This document shows, piece after piece, positions 8,429 through 16,489 of a DNA stretch of 64,000 nucleotides. The notes under the pieces were generated by a model, which searched no databases, was not told where the DNA came from, and worked only from the letters and a program-made list of their open reading frames with translations. The number at the start of each line of letters is the position of its first letter. The stretch's first letter is position 1. The translations under genes and the position numbers were made by a program. This DNA is from Pararhizobium qamdonense (lineage in GTDB: Bacteria > Pseudomonadota > Alphaproteobacteria > Rhizobiales > Rhizobiaceae), in the NCBI RefSeq assembly GCF_029277445.1, contig NZ_CP119566.1, forward strand, positions 3,226,001 through 3,290,000, read 5' to 3'.

Positions 8429-10615
8429 TTATCTTCTGCGGCCACTATCCCAGCCGGCAATTACCTTCGGCGTGCTGGATTTCAAAGCCTCTCCCCGCCC
8501 GGACAGGCTGGGATTGGTCATGAAATAGACCTGCGCATTGAACGGTTCGGAATCCTTGGCGACTTCCATGCGCCGTGATGTTCCGTCCGGAAGAATCTCG
8601 TAGCTCTGCTGGTTATCGATGAGATTACCCAGCATGATCTGCGACAGGACCTGTTCATGCACAGTCCGGTTGATGAGAGGCACAAGGGTCTCCACCCGCC
8701 GGTCCAGATTTCGCGGCATCATGTCCGCCGAACCGATATAGACGAGCGCGTGCTCGGATGGAAGCCCATGGCCATTGCCGAAACAGAAGATGCGCGAATG
8801 CTCAAGGAAGCGGCCGACGATCGACTTGACGCGGATCTTGTCGGATAGTCCGGGAACCTGCGGCCGCAGGCAGCAGATGCCGCGCACCACCAGATCGATC
8901 TCGACGCCGGCGCGGCTGGCGCGGTAGAGCGCATCGATGATCTCCGGATCGACCAGCGAATTCATCTTCATCCAGATGGAGGCCGGACGGCCAGCCTCCG
9001 CATGGACGATTTCCTCGCCGATATGCTGCAGGATGCGCGGGCGCAGCGTGTGCGGCGAGATCGCCAGCTTCATGCCGGCTTCCGGCTCGCCGTAGCCCGT
9101 GATGAAATTGAAGATATTGGCCATGTCATGGGCAATCTTCGGATTGCAGGTGAAGAAGGACAGGTCGGTGTAGATCTTCGCCGTCACCGGGTGATAGTTG
9201 CCGGTGCCCAGATGACAGTAAGTGCGAAGCTTGCCCTCTTCGCGGCGCACCACCATCGACATCTTGGCATGCGTCTTCAGTTCGATGAAGCCGAACACGA
9301 CCTGCACGCCGGCGCGCTCGAGATCGCGCGCCCAGCGGATATTGGCTTCCTCGTCGAACCGGGCCTTCAACTCGACCAGGGCCGTCACCGATTTACCGGC
9401 CTCGGCCGCATCGATTAGGGCGCGGACGATTGGGCTGTCGTTGGAGGTGCGGTACAGCGTCTGCTTTATCGCCAGAACGTCCGGATCGCGCGCAGCCTGG
9501 AGCAGAAACTGGACCACCACGTCGAAGCTCTCATAGGGGTGGTGGACGACCATGTCCTTTTCGCGGATGGCGGCGAGGCAGTCTCCGGCATGTTCGCGGA
9601 CGCGTTCGGGAAATCGCGCGTTGTACGGCTCGAAGCGCAAATCCTCGCGCGGCGCCTTTGTGATCTCGGACAGCGTGTTGAGGGCGAGAAGCCCCGGCAG
9701 GACGGCGACGCGGTTTTCCGGAACGCCGAGTTCGCCAACGACGAACTGGCGCAGTTCCAGAGGCATTTCCGAATCGATCTCGATGCGGATCACCGACCCG
9801 CGCCGGCGGCGCTTGAGCGCCGTCTCATAGAACCGGACCAGATCTTCGGCCTCTTCCTCGACCTCGATATCGCTGTCGCGGATGATGCGGAACGTGCCGG
9901 ACCCCTTGACCTCATAGCCTGGAAACAGCCGTTCGATGAACAGGCTGACGGCATCCTCCAGCGTAATATAGCGGATCACTGATTTTGCATCGGGCAGACG
10001 GATGAACCGGTCGAGCGCCACGGGCAGGCGCAAAAGCGCCGTCATCGGCTCGCGGCCGCGCGTGCTGACAAGCTGCAGGCCCATGGTAAAGCCGAGGTTC
10101 GGAATGAACGGGAACGGATGGGCGGGATCGATCGACAGCGGCGTCAGGACCGGGAAGATCGCCTGATCGAATTCGGTTGCAAGCCATCCGCGATCCTGCG
10201 CCGACAACGAGATCGGCCGCACGATCAGGATGTCTTCCTTGGCGAGATATTGCTGCAGAACGGCGAGCGACGCCTGCTGCTCCATCTGCAGATTGTCGAT
10301 CTCCTTCAGGATGTCCTGCAGCTGCTCGACCGGCGTCTTGCCATCCGGGCTGCGCACGACGACGCCCTGGCGAACCTGGCCCTCGAGACCGGCGACGCGC
10401 ACCATGAAGAATTCGTCGAGATTGGCCGCCGAAATCGACAGGAAGCGCACGCGCTCCAAAAGCGGATGGGCGGTGTTGAGGGTTTCCTCAAGGACGCGGC
10501 GGTTGAACTGAAGCCAGGAAAATTCGCGGTTGATGAAGCGCTCCGGGCTGTTCATCAAGTCGATGTCTTCGGCCACCGGCGCGTTTGCAGTCGTTGCAGA
10601 TGTCAAACTGTCCAT
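8429..10615 (-). CDS. ppk: polyphosphate kinase 1
   Basis: A 728-residue PPK1 that reversibly transfers the gamma-phosphate of ATP to polyphosphate at the membrane. The N-terminal domain begins with [18 protein letters not shown] (about 27-44). The autophosphorylated histidine is H449 in ELKTHAKM; a second active-site motif [11 protein letters not shown] lies at 466-476, and the other conserved His is in [14 protein letters not shown]. Two phospholipase-D-like halves end with the [14 protein letters not shown] signature. Length is normal for PPK1. It heads the ppk-ppx operon, and its leader carries three 18-bp A-rich repeats that may affect translation. Confidence 0.97.
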   Translation of the reverse strand: MDSLTSATTANAPVAEDIDLMNSPERFINREFSWLQFNRRVLEETLNTAHPLLERVRFLSISAANLDEFFMVRVAGLEGQVRQGVVVRSPDGKTPVEQLQDILKEIDNLQMEQQASLAVLQQYLAKEDILIVRPISLSAQDRGWLATEFDQAIFPVLTPLSIDPAHPFPFIPNLGFTMGLQLVSTRGREPMTALLRLPVALDRFIRLPDAKSVIRYITLEDAVSLFIERLFPGYEVKGSGTFRIIRDSDIEVEEEAEDLVRFYETALKRRRRGSVIRIEIDSEMPLELRQFVVGELGVPENRVAVLPGLLALNTLSEITKAPREDLRFEPYNARFPERVREHAGDCLAAIREKDMVVHHPYESFDVVVQFLLQAARDPDVLAIKQTLYRTSNDSPIVRALIDAAEAGKSVTALVELKARFDEEANIRWARDLERAGVQVVFGFIELKTHAKMSMVVRREEGKLRTYCHLGTGNYHPVTAKIYTDLSFFTCNPKIAHDMANIFNFITGYGEPEAGMKLAISPHTLRPRILQHIGEEIVHAEAGRPASIWMKMNSLVDPEIIDALYRASRAGVEIDLVVRGICCLRPQVPGLSDKIRVKSIVGRFLEHSRIFCFGNGHGLPSEHALVYIGSADMMPRNLDRRVETLVPLINRTVHEQVLSQIMLGNLIDNQQSYEILPDGTSRRMEVAKDSEPFNAQVYFMTNPSLSGRGEALKSSTPKVIAGWDSGRRR

Positions 10616-10642
10616 ATCCCCGATTCCGCCTTGGCCCGCTTT

Positions 10643-10696
10643 TCTTGCTTTGGTCTGCGTTTTTGCTTTGATCTGTGTTTTTGCTTTTCTCGAAGC
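10643..10696. repeat. triplicated 18-bp repeat in the ppk leader
   Basis: Three consecutive 18-bp units at 10643-10660, 10661-10678 and 10679-10696. The second reads TTTTGCTTTGATCTGTGT on the plus strand. The first matches it well; the third keeps only its first 8-9 bases. On the ppk coding strand the units are A-rich (CAAAGCAAAAAC). They occupy about half of the 114-nt gap between hdaA and ppk. Confidence 0.75.
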
Positions 10697-10729
10697 AGCT
10701 AGCTCAGTTTGACGACCTAACTATGACAG

Positions 10730-11416
10730 TCAATCGATTTCGCGTGTCTTTCCAAGGGTGTCGAGCACTTCCAGCGCGAGCGCCCGGTTGATGCGCGTGC
10801 CGCGCGCCAATGCCAGATGATCGAGCCGCTCGACGATCGTCTGGGCGGCTTCGAGCGAGCGCTCCATGCGGGCGACGATATAGCCGATCAGCCTGTCATC
10901 GACGGCTAGCTGGCGGTCGGCCAGAAGCTTGACCAGAACCTGCGCCAAGAGCTCATCGTCGGGCTCGCCGATCTCCACCACCGTTGCCGCCTTCAAGCGC
11001 GAGCGCAGATCCGGCAGTTCGACCGGCCAGGACATCGGCCACAGCCGGCTGGTGATCAACAGGCTGGTGCCGTTTTCGCGCACGCTGTTGATGACATGAA
11101 AAAGTGCCCGGTCGTCAAAGCCCTGACGATCCGCATCCTCGAACAGGACGGCATTTGCCGCAGCGATCTCGGCGGCGTTGCTGCCTGCCGTGGGGTGAAT
11201 GGAAACGGCAACGCTGTTTTCCCGCCAGATCGCCGCCAGATGCGACTTTCCGGATCCGACGGGACCGGCCAGGATCACCACCGGCGACGGCCAGCGCGGC
11301 CAGCTGTCGATGATCGTGACAGCCGCCTTCAGCCGTTCGGACACAAGAAGGTCGTCACGGCCGGTCTGGGGCTCGTGCTTGAAAACGAGCGGCAACTGTT
11401 CGAACTTGCGGACCAT
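10730..11416 (-). CDS. hdaA: HdaA, DnaA-related regulator of replication initiation
   Basis: A 228-residue protein equivalent to the AAA+ part of DnaA, with no DNA-binding domain. It is expected to stimulate DnaA-ATP hydrolysis once bound to the replication clamp (regulatory inactivation of DnaA). A clamp-binding motif QLPLVF is at residues 7-12. The Walker A loop is GPVGSGKSH (51-59), a degenerate Walker B LFEDADR is near 91-97, sensor 1 ITSR at 121-124, and the arginine-bearing box is DLRSRLKAA (about 136-144). The AI-2E-type permease gene ends 6 nt upstream, so the two are co-transcribed. The symbol follows the Caulobacter/rhizobial name. Confidence 0.88.
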   Translation of the reverse strand: MVRKFEQLPLVFKHEPQTGRDDLLVSERLKAAVTIIDSWPRWPSPVVILAGPVGSGKSHLAAIWRENSVAVSIHPTAGSNAAEIAAANAVLFEDADRQGFDDRALFHVINSVRENGTSLLITSRLWPMSWPVELPDLRSRLKAATVVEIGEPDDELLAQVLVKLLADRQLAVDDRLIGYIVARMERSLEAAQTIVERLDHLALARGTRINRALALEVLDTLGKTREID

Positions 11417-11422
11417 ACGCGG

Positions 11423-12574
11423 TTACTCTGGAAGCTTGAACTCGGGGCTTTGATGCTGCGTCCGATGATGTTCCGGCTCGATCGTCAGGATGTGGCGGTG
11501 GCCATGATAGAGCGCGCTGTCGAGATAGCGGCCGATACCGAAGCGGACGAGAACGCCGATGGCGGCAGCACAGGGCACCGCCACCAGAAGCCCGACAAAC
11601 CCGAACAGCGCGCCAAAGGCGAGCAGCGCAAACATCAGCCAGACCGGATGCAGGCCGACGCTCTTGCCGACCAGCCGCGGCTGCAGAATGTTGCCCTCGA
11701 TAAACTGACCGGCAAAGAAGATTGCCGCGACGATGATGATATTGAGGTAATCCGGCCAGAACTGCACCAGCGCCACGCCAACGGCCAGCACCAGGCCGAC
11801 CATCGAGCCGACATAGGGGATGAAGCTGATCATGCCGGCAAACAGGCCGATCAGCAGGCCGAAATTCAGCCCGGCAAAGGTCAGCGAAATTCCGTAGAAC
11901 AGGCCGAGAATGATGCAGAGCGAGCCCTGGCCGCGCACGAAACCGGCAATGGTAGCGTTCATGTCGCGCGCAATCTGGCGCACGGTGGCAACGTGATCGC
12001 GCGGGATCCAGCTATCGACCCGTTCCACCATGCGATCCCAATCGAGCAGCAGATAGAAGGCAACCACGGGCGTGATCACGAAGAGCGAGATGATATCGAG
12101 CAGCGCCAGGCCGGAATTCCACAATTGCTGAAACAGCGTGCCGAGGAAGCCGGCACCCTGTTCGAGCAGCTTGGCGGAATTCTGCTTGATCGTGTCCATC
12201 TGGCCGGACACCCAGTCGGGCAGCCAGGCGGCATCGGGACTGGTCAGGAATTCCTGCAGCTTTGAGACGTACCCAGGCATCTTCTGGATGAAGTCGGAGG
12301 CCTGGGTAAAGATGATCGGGATGATCACCACCAACGATAGCGCAAAGACGACGACAAAGCCGATCAGGATCACCACCGTCGCCATCAGCCGGCTCAATCC
12401 GATGCGCTCCAGCCTGTCGGCGACGGGATCGAGAAAATAGGCAAGCGCCATCCCTGCGATGAACGGCAGGAGAATGGTGGAGAACACCATCAGGAAGGCG
12501 ATAAACCCGGCGAGGAAAAGCAGCCAGAAGATGATCTGGCGCTGCAGCCCGCTGCCGCTCAATTTGTTGACCAT
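11423..12574 (-). CDS. AI-2E family transporter / PerM-type permease
   Basis: A roughly 383-residue membrane protein of the AI-2E transporter (UPF0118, PerM) family. Two hydrophobic segments follow the N-terminus (FWLLFLAGFIAFLMVFS, LLPFIAGMALAYFLDP), then a long soluble stretch (about 105-170) and five or more further segments. The conserved FIPYVGSMVGL motif and the NILQPRLVGKSVGLHPV loop are clear. I chose the start before NKLSGSGLQRQ; upstream in-frame ATG and TTG codons (12652, 12658) would add 26-28 residues and have no better ribosome site. It is cotranscribed with hdaA and divergent from purM. The transported substrate is unknown; the family name should not be read as proof of autoinducer export. 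Confidence 0.88.
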   Translation of the reverse strand: MVNKLSGSGLQRQIIFWLLFLAGFIAFLMVFSTILLPFIAGMALAYFLDPVADRLERIGLSRLMATVVILIGFVVVFALSLVVIIPIIFTQASDFIQKMPGYVSKLQEFLTSPDAAWLPDWVSGQMDTIKQNSAKLLEQGAGFLGTLFQQLWNSGLALLDIISLFVITPVVAFYLLLDWDRMVERVDSWIPRDHVATVRQIARDMNATIAGFVRGQGSLCIILGLFYGISLTFAGLNFGLLIGLFAGMISFIPYVGSMVGLVLAVGVALVQFWPDYLNIIIVAAIFFAGQFIEGNILQPRLVGKSVGLHPVWLMFALLAFGALFGFVGLLVAVPCAAAIGVLVRFGIGRYLDSALYHGHRHILTIEPEHHRTQHQSPEFKLPE

Positions 12575-12793
12575 GCCGCTGTTCCGATTGCTTGCCGCAG
12601 ACGCTGCCGGGCGCTGCTTCCAGTGCTGGAGATAGGATGGGGCACCGACCATGGTCAAGCCTGTGGCGCAAAAGGGCCGGCAATCACGGGCAAAACATCA
12701 AAAAAGCGGGAGTAATCCGGGCAATATGCTTGCACTTGCGCCACCACCATGCCAATCGCAATCCAAATATGACGAGCCGGCGGAGATCAAGCC

Positions 12794-13864
12794 ATGAGCG
12801 AGCCAGGAAAGAACGGTCTGACCTACAGCGATGCAGGTGTGGATATCGACGCCGGAAATCTTTTGGTGGAAAAGATCAAGCCGCATGTGCGCTCCACGCG
12901 CCGTCCGGGCGCCGATGGCGAGATCGGCGGCTTCGGCGGCCTGTTCGACCTGAAGGCGGCCGGTTTCAAGGATCCGGTCCTGGTTGCCGCCAATGACGGC
13001 GTCGGCACCAAGTTGAAGATCGCCATCGATGCCAACAAGCACGACACGGTCGGCATCGACCTCGTCGCCATGTGCGTCAACGACCTCGTCGTTCAGGGCG
13101 CCGAACCGCTGTTTTTCCTCGACTACTTCGCCACCGGCAAGCTCGACCCCGACCAGGGTGCAGCCATCGTCGGCGGCATTGCGGCGGGTTGCCGCGAGGC
13201 AGGCTGTGCGCTGATCGGCGGCGAGACCGCTGAAATGCCCGGCATGTATGCTGGCGGCGACTACGATCTCGCAGGCTTTGCCGTGGGCGCTGCAGAGCGC
13301 GGCCAGCTGCTGCCGGCCGGTGATATCGCCGAAGGCGACGTCATTCTGGGCCTCGCCTCCTCCGGCGTCCATTCCAACGGCTATTCGCTGGTGCGCAAGA
13401 TCGTTTCGCTCTCGGGCCTTGCCTGGGACGCGCCTGCCCCATTCGGCGAAGGTACGCTGGCGGACGTTCTCATGACGCCGACGCGCATCTATGTGAAGCC
13501 GCTGTTGAAGGCGATCCGCGAGACCGGCAAGCTGAAGGCGCTCGCCCATATTACCGGCGGCGGTTTTCCCGAAAACATCCCGCGCGTGCTGCCCAAGCAT
13601 CTCGCCGCCGAAATCGACCTTGGCGCCATCCAGGCGCCGGCCGTGTTCTCCTGGCTTGCCAAGACCGGCGGCGTTGCCGCCAACGAAATGCTGCGCACCT
13701 TCAACTGCGGCGTCGGCATGATCGTCGTCGTGGCCTCCGAAGATGCCGATCAGGTGACCTCGGTGCTGAAGGCCGAAGGCGAGACCGTGTTTGCCCTTGG
13801 CCGCATGGTCGCCCGCGACGAAGGCGCTGCCGGCACGATCTACAAGGGCACGCTCACTCTATGA
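12794..13864 (+). CDS. purM: phosphoribosylformylglycinamidine cyclo-ligase (AIR synthetase)
   Basis: A 356-residue PurM, the fifth step of purine biosynthesis: FGAM + ATP gives AIR. Family motifs are seen in [15 protein letters not shown] (residues 8-22), the nucleotide-binding region with GGFGGLFDL, the [10 protein letters not shown] segment and the catalytic block [14 protein letters not shown]/purL-type folds fit the length. A GGAGA site precedes the ATG by about 8 nt. The gene overlaps purN by 4 nt (ATGA), indicating translational coupling, and is divergent from the permease-hdaA operon. Confidence 0.97.
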   Translation: MSEPGKNGLTYSDAGVDIDAGNLLVEKIKPHVRSTRRPGADGEIGGFGGLFDLKAAGFKDPVLVAANDGVGTKLKIAIDANKHDTVGIDLVAMCVNDLVVQGAEPLFFLDYFATGKLDPDQGAAIVGGIAAGCREAGCALIGGETAEMPGMYAGGDYDLAGFAVGAAERGQLLPAGDIAEGDVILGLASSGVHSNGYSLVRKIVSLSGLAWDAPAPFGEGTLADVLMTPTRIYVKPLLKAIRETGKLKALAHITGGGFPENIPRVLPKHLAAEIDLGAIQAPAVFSWLAKTGGVAANEMLRTFNCGVGMIVVVASEDADQVTSVLKAEGETVFALGRMVARDEGAAGTIYKGTLTL

Positions 13865-14502
13865 ACGGGACGTCGAAAGCGGCCCGCAAGCGGGTCGTGG
13901 TGTTCATTTCCGGCGGCGGCTCCAATATGCTGGCGCTGGTCCGGGCAACGGCTGCGGAAGGCTACCCCGCCGACATCGTTGCCGTCATCGCCGACAAGGC
14001 GGATGCGGGAGGCCTGGCGAAAGCGGCAGCGCTCGGGATCGCCACCTTCTCGTTCGTCCGCAAGGATTTCGACAGCAAGGACGCCCACGAAGCCGCCATC
14101 CTGTCAGCGCTTGAGACCCTGTCGCCAGATATCATCTGCCTGGCCGGTTACATGCGCCTGCTGACTGCCACCTTCATCAACGCCTATGAAGGCCGGATCA
14201 TCAATATCCACCCCTCCCTCCTGCCGCTCTTCCCCGGCCTGCACACCCATCAGCGCGCCATCGACGCCGGCATGGCGGAAGCCGGCTGCACCGTGCATTT
14301 CGTCACCGAAGGCATGGACGAAGGCCCGGTCATCCTGCAGGCAAAAGTCCCGATCCTGCCGGGCGACACGGCGGATACGCTGGCCGCGCGCGTGCTGGTC
14401 GAAGAGCACAGATCCTATCCGCAGGCCCTGCGCCTGATGGCCGAGGGCAAGGTGCGGATGGATGGTGGCAAGGTGGTTCGGGCGGCGAAGGCGGCTTTGT
14501 GA
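13861..14502 (+). CDS. purN: phosphoribosylglycinamide formyltransferase
   Basis: A 213-residue GAR transformylase that uses 10-formyl-THF to formylate GAR in purine synthesis. The phosphate loop FISGGGSNM lies at 15-23. The catalytic residues are N115 and H117 ([13 protein letters not shown]) and D153 (EGMDEGPVI), matching N106/H108/D144 of the E. coli enzyme. The start codon overlaps the purM stop, so the two enzymes are made together. The C-terminal tail ends [10 protein letters not shown]. Confidence 0.97.
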   Translation: MNGTSKAARKRVVVFISGGGSNMLALVRATAAEGYPADIVAVIADKADAGGLAKAAALGIATFSFVRKDFDSKDAHEAAILSALETLSPDIICLAGYMRLLTATFINAYEGRIINIHPSLLPLFPGLHTHQRAIDAGMAEAGCTVHFVTEGMDEGPVILQAKVPILPGDTADTLAARVLVEEHRSYPQALRLMAEGKVRMDGGKVVRAAKAAL

Positions 14503-14581
14503 ACGATCCCTCTTGATCCGCTCATCTGATGATTATTCTTATCCCGTTGAAACCTAACCGGATCAACGATGAGAATTGCAA

Positions 14582-14674
14582 ATGACCATCGAAGCGTTGA
14601 GTGCGGCGCGGGCGCGCAACAAACCCGTGACCAGCGAAGAAATCCGCCAGTGGCGTGAGGAAGGCCGTCCCTGA
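14582..14674 (+). CDS. possible 30-residue small ORF
   Basis: An ATG-initiated frame encoding 30 residues (MTIEALSAARARNKPVTSEE then IRQWREEGRP). The sequence is hydrophilic and could form a helix-turn-helix-like amphipathic segment. There is no convincing ribosome site, only a GAGAA about 6 nt upstream. It could be a remnant of a longer DNA-binding or antitoxin-like gene, or a chance frame. Function unknown. Confidence 0.2.
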   Translation: MTIEALSAARARNKPVTSEEIRQWREEGRP

Positions 14675-14802
14675 CGATGAGCTTCGTTGTCGTGCGCTGC
14701 CTGCCATCGGATTTGGCGCACATTTTTTGGCGCCAGGCGACGTGACCGTTGGGAATTTTCAGATCATAAAACCGGTTCTGGCCCCCTCCCACGCACAGCA
14801 CA

Positions 14803-14829
14803 AATACACCTTAAGGTGGTGTATTTTTA
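14803..14829 (+). terminator. terminator-like hairpin with T-tract
   Basis: AATACACC (14803-14810) pairs with GGTGTATT (14818-14825) across a 7-nt loop and runs into a short T-tract at 14824-14829. It lies 300 nt after purN, so it may end a short transcript from this gap or read-through from purMN. Confidence 0.45.
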
Positions 14830-14932
14830 CATTTCGGAACCATAAATAAACTGAAAATTTACCATGAGGACGGAAATTGGGTGAGAGATTTCATCCACGG
14901 CACGTGTTGGTGCCCCTCTTCGGGAATTGATT

Positions 14933-15880
14933 ATGAACGTTTTTTGGACCCCGCTCGCGGGCATCGCGATCCTGTGCGCAACAACCGCCCATGCCAATGA
15001 TCTCTACGGTCAGGCGACCGAAGGCCCGGTGTCCATGACCTTTGACGCGGGCCTGGCCAATATCTATGCCGAGGAAAGCGTGTTCAGTGGCGGCCGCAAG
15101 ATCAGCCGGCTGGATTGGGAATCCAAGGGCGTAACGGTTCTGCGCGGTGCGCTCAGCATCGAGGTTCTGCCGGATTGGGCAATCAGAGCTGAAGGCAAGA
15201 CCGGCATGAACGGCGATGGTCACATGACCGATTACGACTGGCTCGCTCCGAATGCCGCCAACTCGTCGGATAATGGCTGGAGCCACCGCTCGATCCATGA
15301 TGATACCCGGCTCGATCATTATTACAGCGGCAGTATCGAACTCAACCGGACATTCGTCAACGATAACGGGCGCTTCCTCAGTGCCGGGATCGGCGGCCGT
15401 TATACCGATGTGCAATGGACCGCCTATGGCGGCTCCTTCATCTACAGTGTGTTCAACCCCCGCGATTTCAGCGGCAATTTCCAAGATGGCGAGCGTGGCA
15501 TCACCTACCGCCAGCAAATGCCGTCGCTCTACGGCAATCTTCGGGGTTCACAAAACTATGGCGATTGGACGCTGTCGGGCGGGGTGGAAGCCGGAGCACT
15601 GATCAAGGCAAAAGCACCCGACGATCATTGGATGCGGAATTTGCGCTTTACCGACACATTCGATCTGGGTTTCACCTACGGCGCCACCACCGCGGTTGCT
15701 TACAACCTTACCCAGAATATCTCGTTCTATGCCAGCGGTGCGGTCGAAGTCACCAATTTCGGGACCGGTGACACCAATTTGCGCGATACGGTCACCGGCG
15801 CCAGCGCGAACATGTCCAAGTCGGCCGGTGCGAATTTCGTCGCCGCATCGGTCAGCCTCGGCATCAAGGGGAAATTCTGA
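14933..15880 (+). CDS. omptin family outer-membrane protease
   Basis: A 315-residue outer-membrane beta-barrel endoprotease of the omptin family (OmpT is 317 residues). A signal peptide ends near TTAHA (about residue 21). The four catalytic positions of OmpT are conserved in type and spacing: D100 and D102 in MTDYDW (OmpT D83/D85), and D230 and H232 in KAPDDHWMRNLRF (OmpT D210/H212). The segment GWSHRSIHDDTRLDHYY also matches the OmpT extracellular loop pattern. The barrel ends with a C-terminal Phe (GIKGKF). The ATG at 14933 has a GGGAA site; an in-frame TTG lies two codons earlier. It stands alone. Omptins cut host defence peptides in enterobacteria; a similar role against plant or host peptides is inference. 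Confidence 0.9.
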   Translation: MNVFWTPLAGIAILCATTAHANDLYGQATEGPVSMTFDAGLANIYAEESVFSGGRKISRLDWESKGVTVLRGALSIEVLPDWAIRAEGKTGMNGDGHMTDYDWLAPNAANSSDNGWSHRSIHDDTRLDHYYSGSIELNRTFVNDNGRFLSAGIGGRYTDVQWTAYGGSFIYSVFNPRDFSGNFQDGERGITYRQQMPSLYGNLRGSQNYGDWTLSGGVEAGALIKAKAPDDHWMRNLRFTDTFDLGFTYGATTAVAYNLTQNISFYASGAVEVTNFGTGDTNLRDTVTGASANMSKSAGANFVAASVSLGIKGKF

Positions 15881-15883
15881 CGA

Positions 15884-16483
15884 TCAGGCTATGGCCAGCT
15901 CCGCCCTGTTCAGCATCGCCCATTGCAACAGCATGATCGTCTTGCCGTCGCAGATCTCGCCGGTGCCGATCATCGCCATGGCCTCAACGAGGGGAATTTC
16001 CAGCACTTCGATATCCTCGTCCTCATGCGCTGCCCCGCCGCCGTCCTCGGCGCGCACGGTCACGTCGATGACGGCGGCGAAGAAGTGGACGGTTTCGGTG
16101 ACGGCGCCGGGCGACATGAAGGCGTGGAAGAGCGGTTTTACGTCCGTCACCAGATATCCGGTCTCTTCCATCACCTCGCGTTTGATCGCCTCGGCCGGCT
16201 GGTCGCCGTCAAGCAGGCCGGCCGGTGTTTCCAAAAGCCAGCCGGAATGGCCGTTGAGATAGGCTGGGATGCGCAACTGCCGCACCAGGACGACGCTGTC
16301 GCGCCGGGGATCGTAGAGCAGGATGGTGGCGCCGTTGCCGCGGTCATAGACCTCCCGCTTCAGCGTCTTGGTGGTGCCGTTCGAGCCGGTATAATTGAAC
16401 GTGACGTTGCGCAAATGGTACCAGTTCTTCGACAGGGTCTCGTCCTTGAGGATCTCGACCCCGGCATTTTCAAATTTCGTCAT
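15884..16483 (-). CDS. nudK: GDP-mannose pyrophosphatase-type Nudix hydrolase
   Basis: A 199-residue Nudix enzyme closely resembling E. coli NudK, which hydrolyses GDP-mannose to GMP and mannose-1-phosphate. The Nudix box is GLLDGDQPAEAIKREVMEET (G, E and the REVMEE metal-binding glutamates are intact). NudK-type flanking motifs are present: KREVYDRGNGATILLYD, FMSPGAVTETVHFF and HEDEDIEVLE. It starts 6 nt after the stop of the molybdopterin oxidoreductase gene and is probably co-transcribed with it, without an obvious functional link. It meets the omptin gene tail to tail. Confidence 0.88.
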   Translation of the reverse strand: MTKFENAGVEILKDETLSKNWYHLRNVTFNYTGSNGTTKTLKREVYDRGNGATILLYDPRRDSVVLVRQLRIPAYLNGHSGWLLETPAGLLDGDQPAEAIKREVMEETGYLVTDVKPLFHAFMSPGAVTETVHFFAAVIDVTVRAEDGGGAAHEDEDIEVLEIPLVEAMAMIGTGEICDGKTIMLLQWAMLNRAELAIA

Positions 16484-16489
16484 CGCCTG

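Larger units (their letters stand above)
14503..14932. other. 430-nt gap between purN and the omptin gene
   Basis: No long open frame fits this stretch. It holds a 30-codon open frame at 14582-14674 and a terminator-like hairpin at 14803-14829, both listed separately. Local A+T is higher toward the right end, which likely contains the promoter of the omptin gene, though I cannot pin down its elements. Confidence 0.5.
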
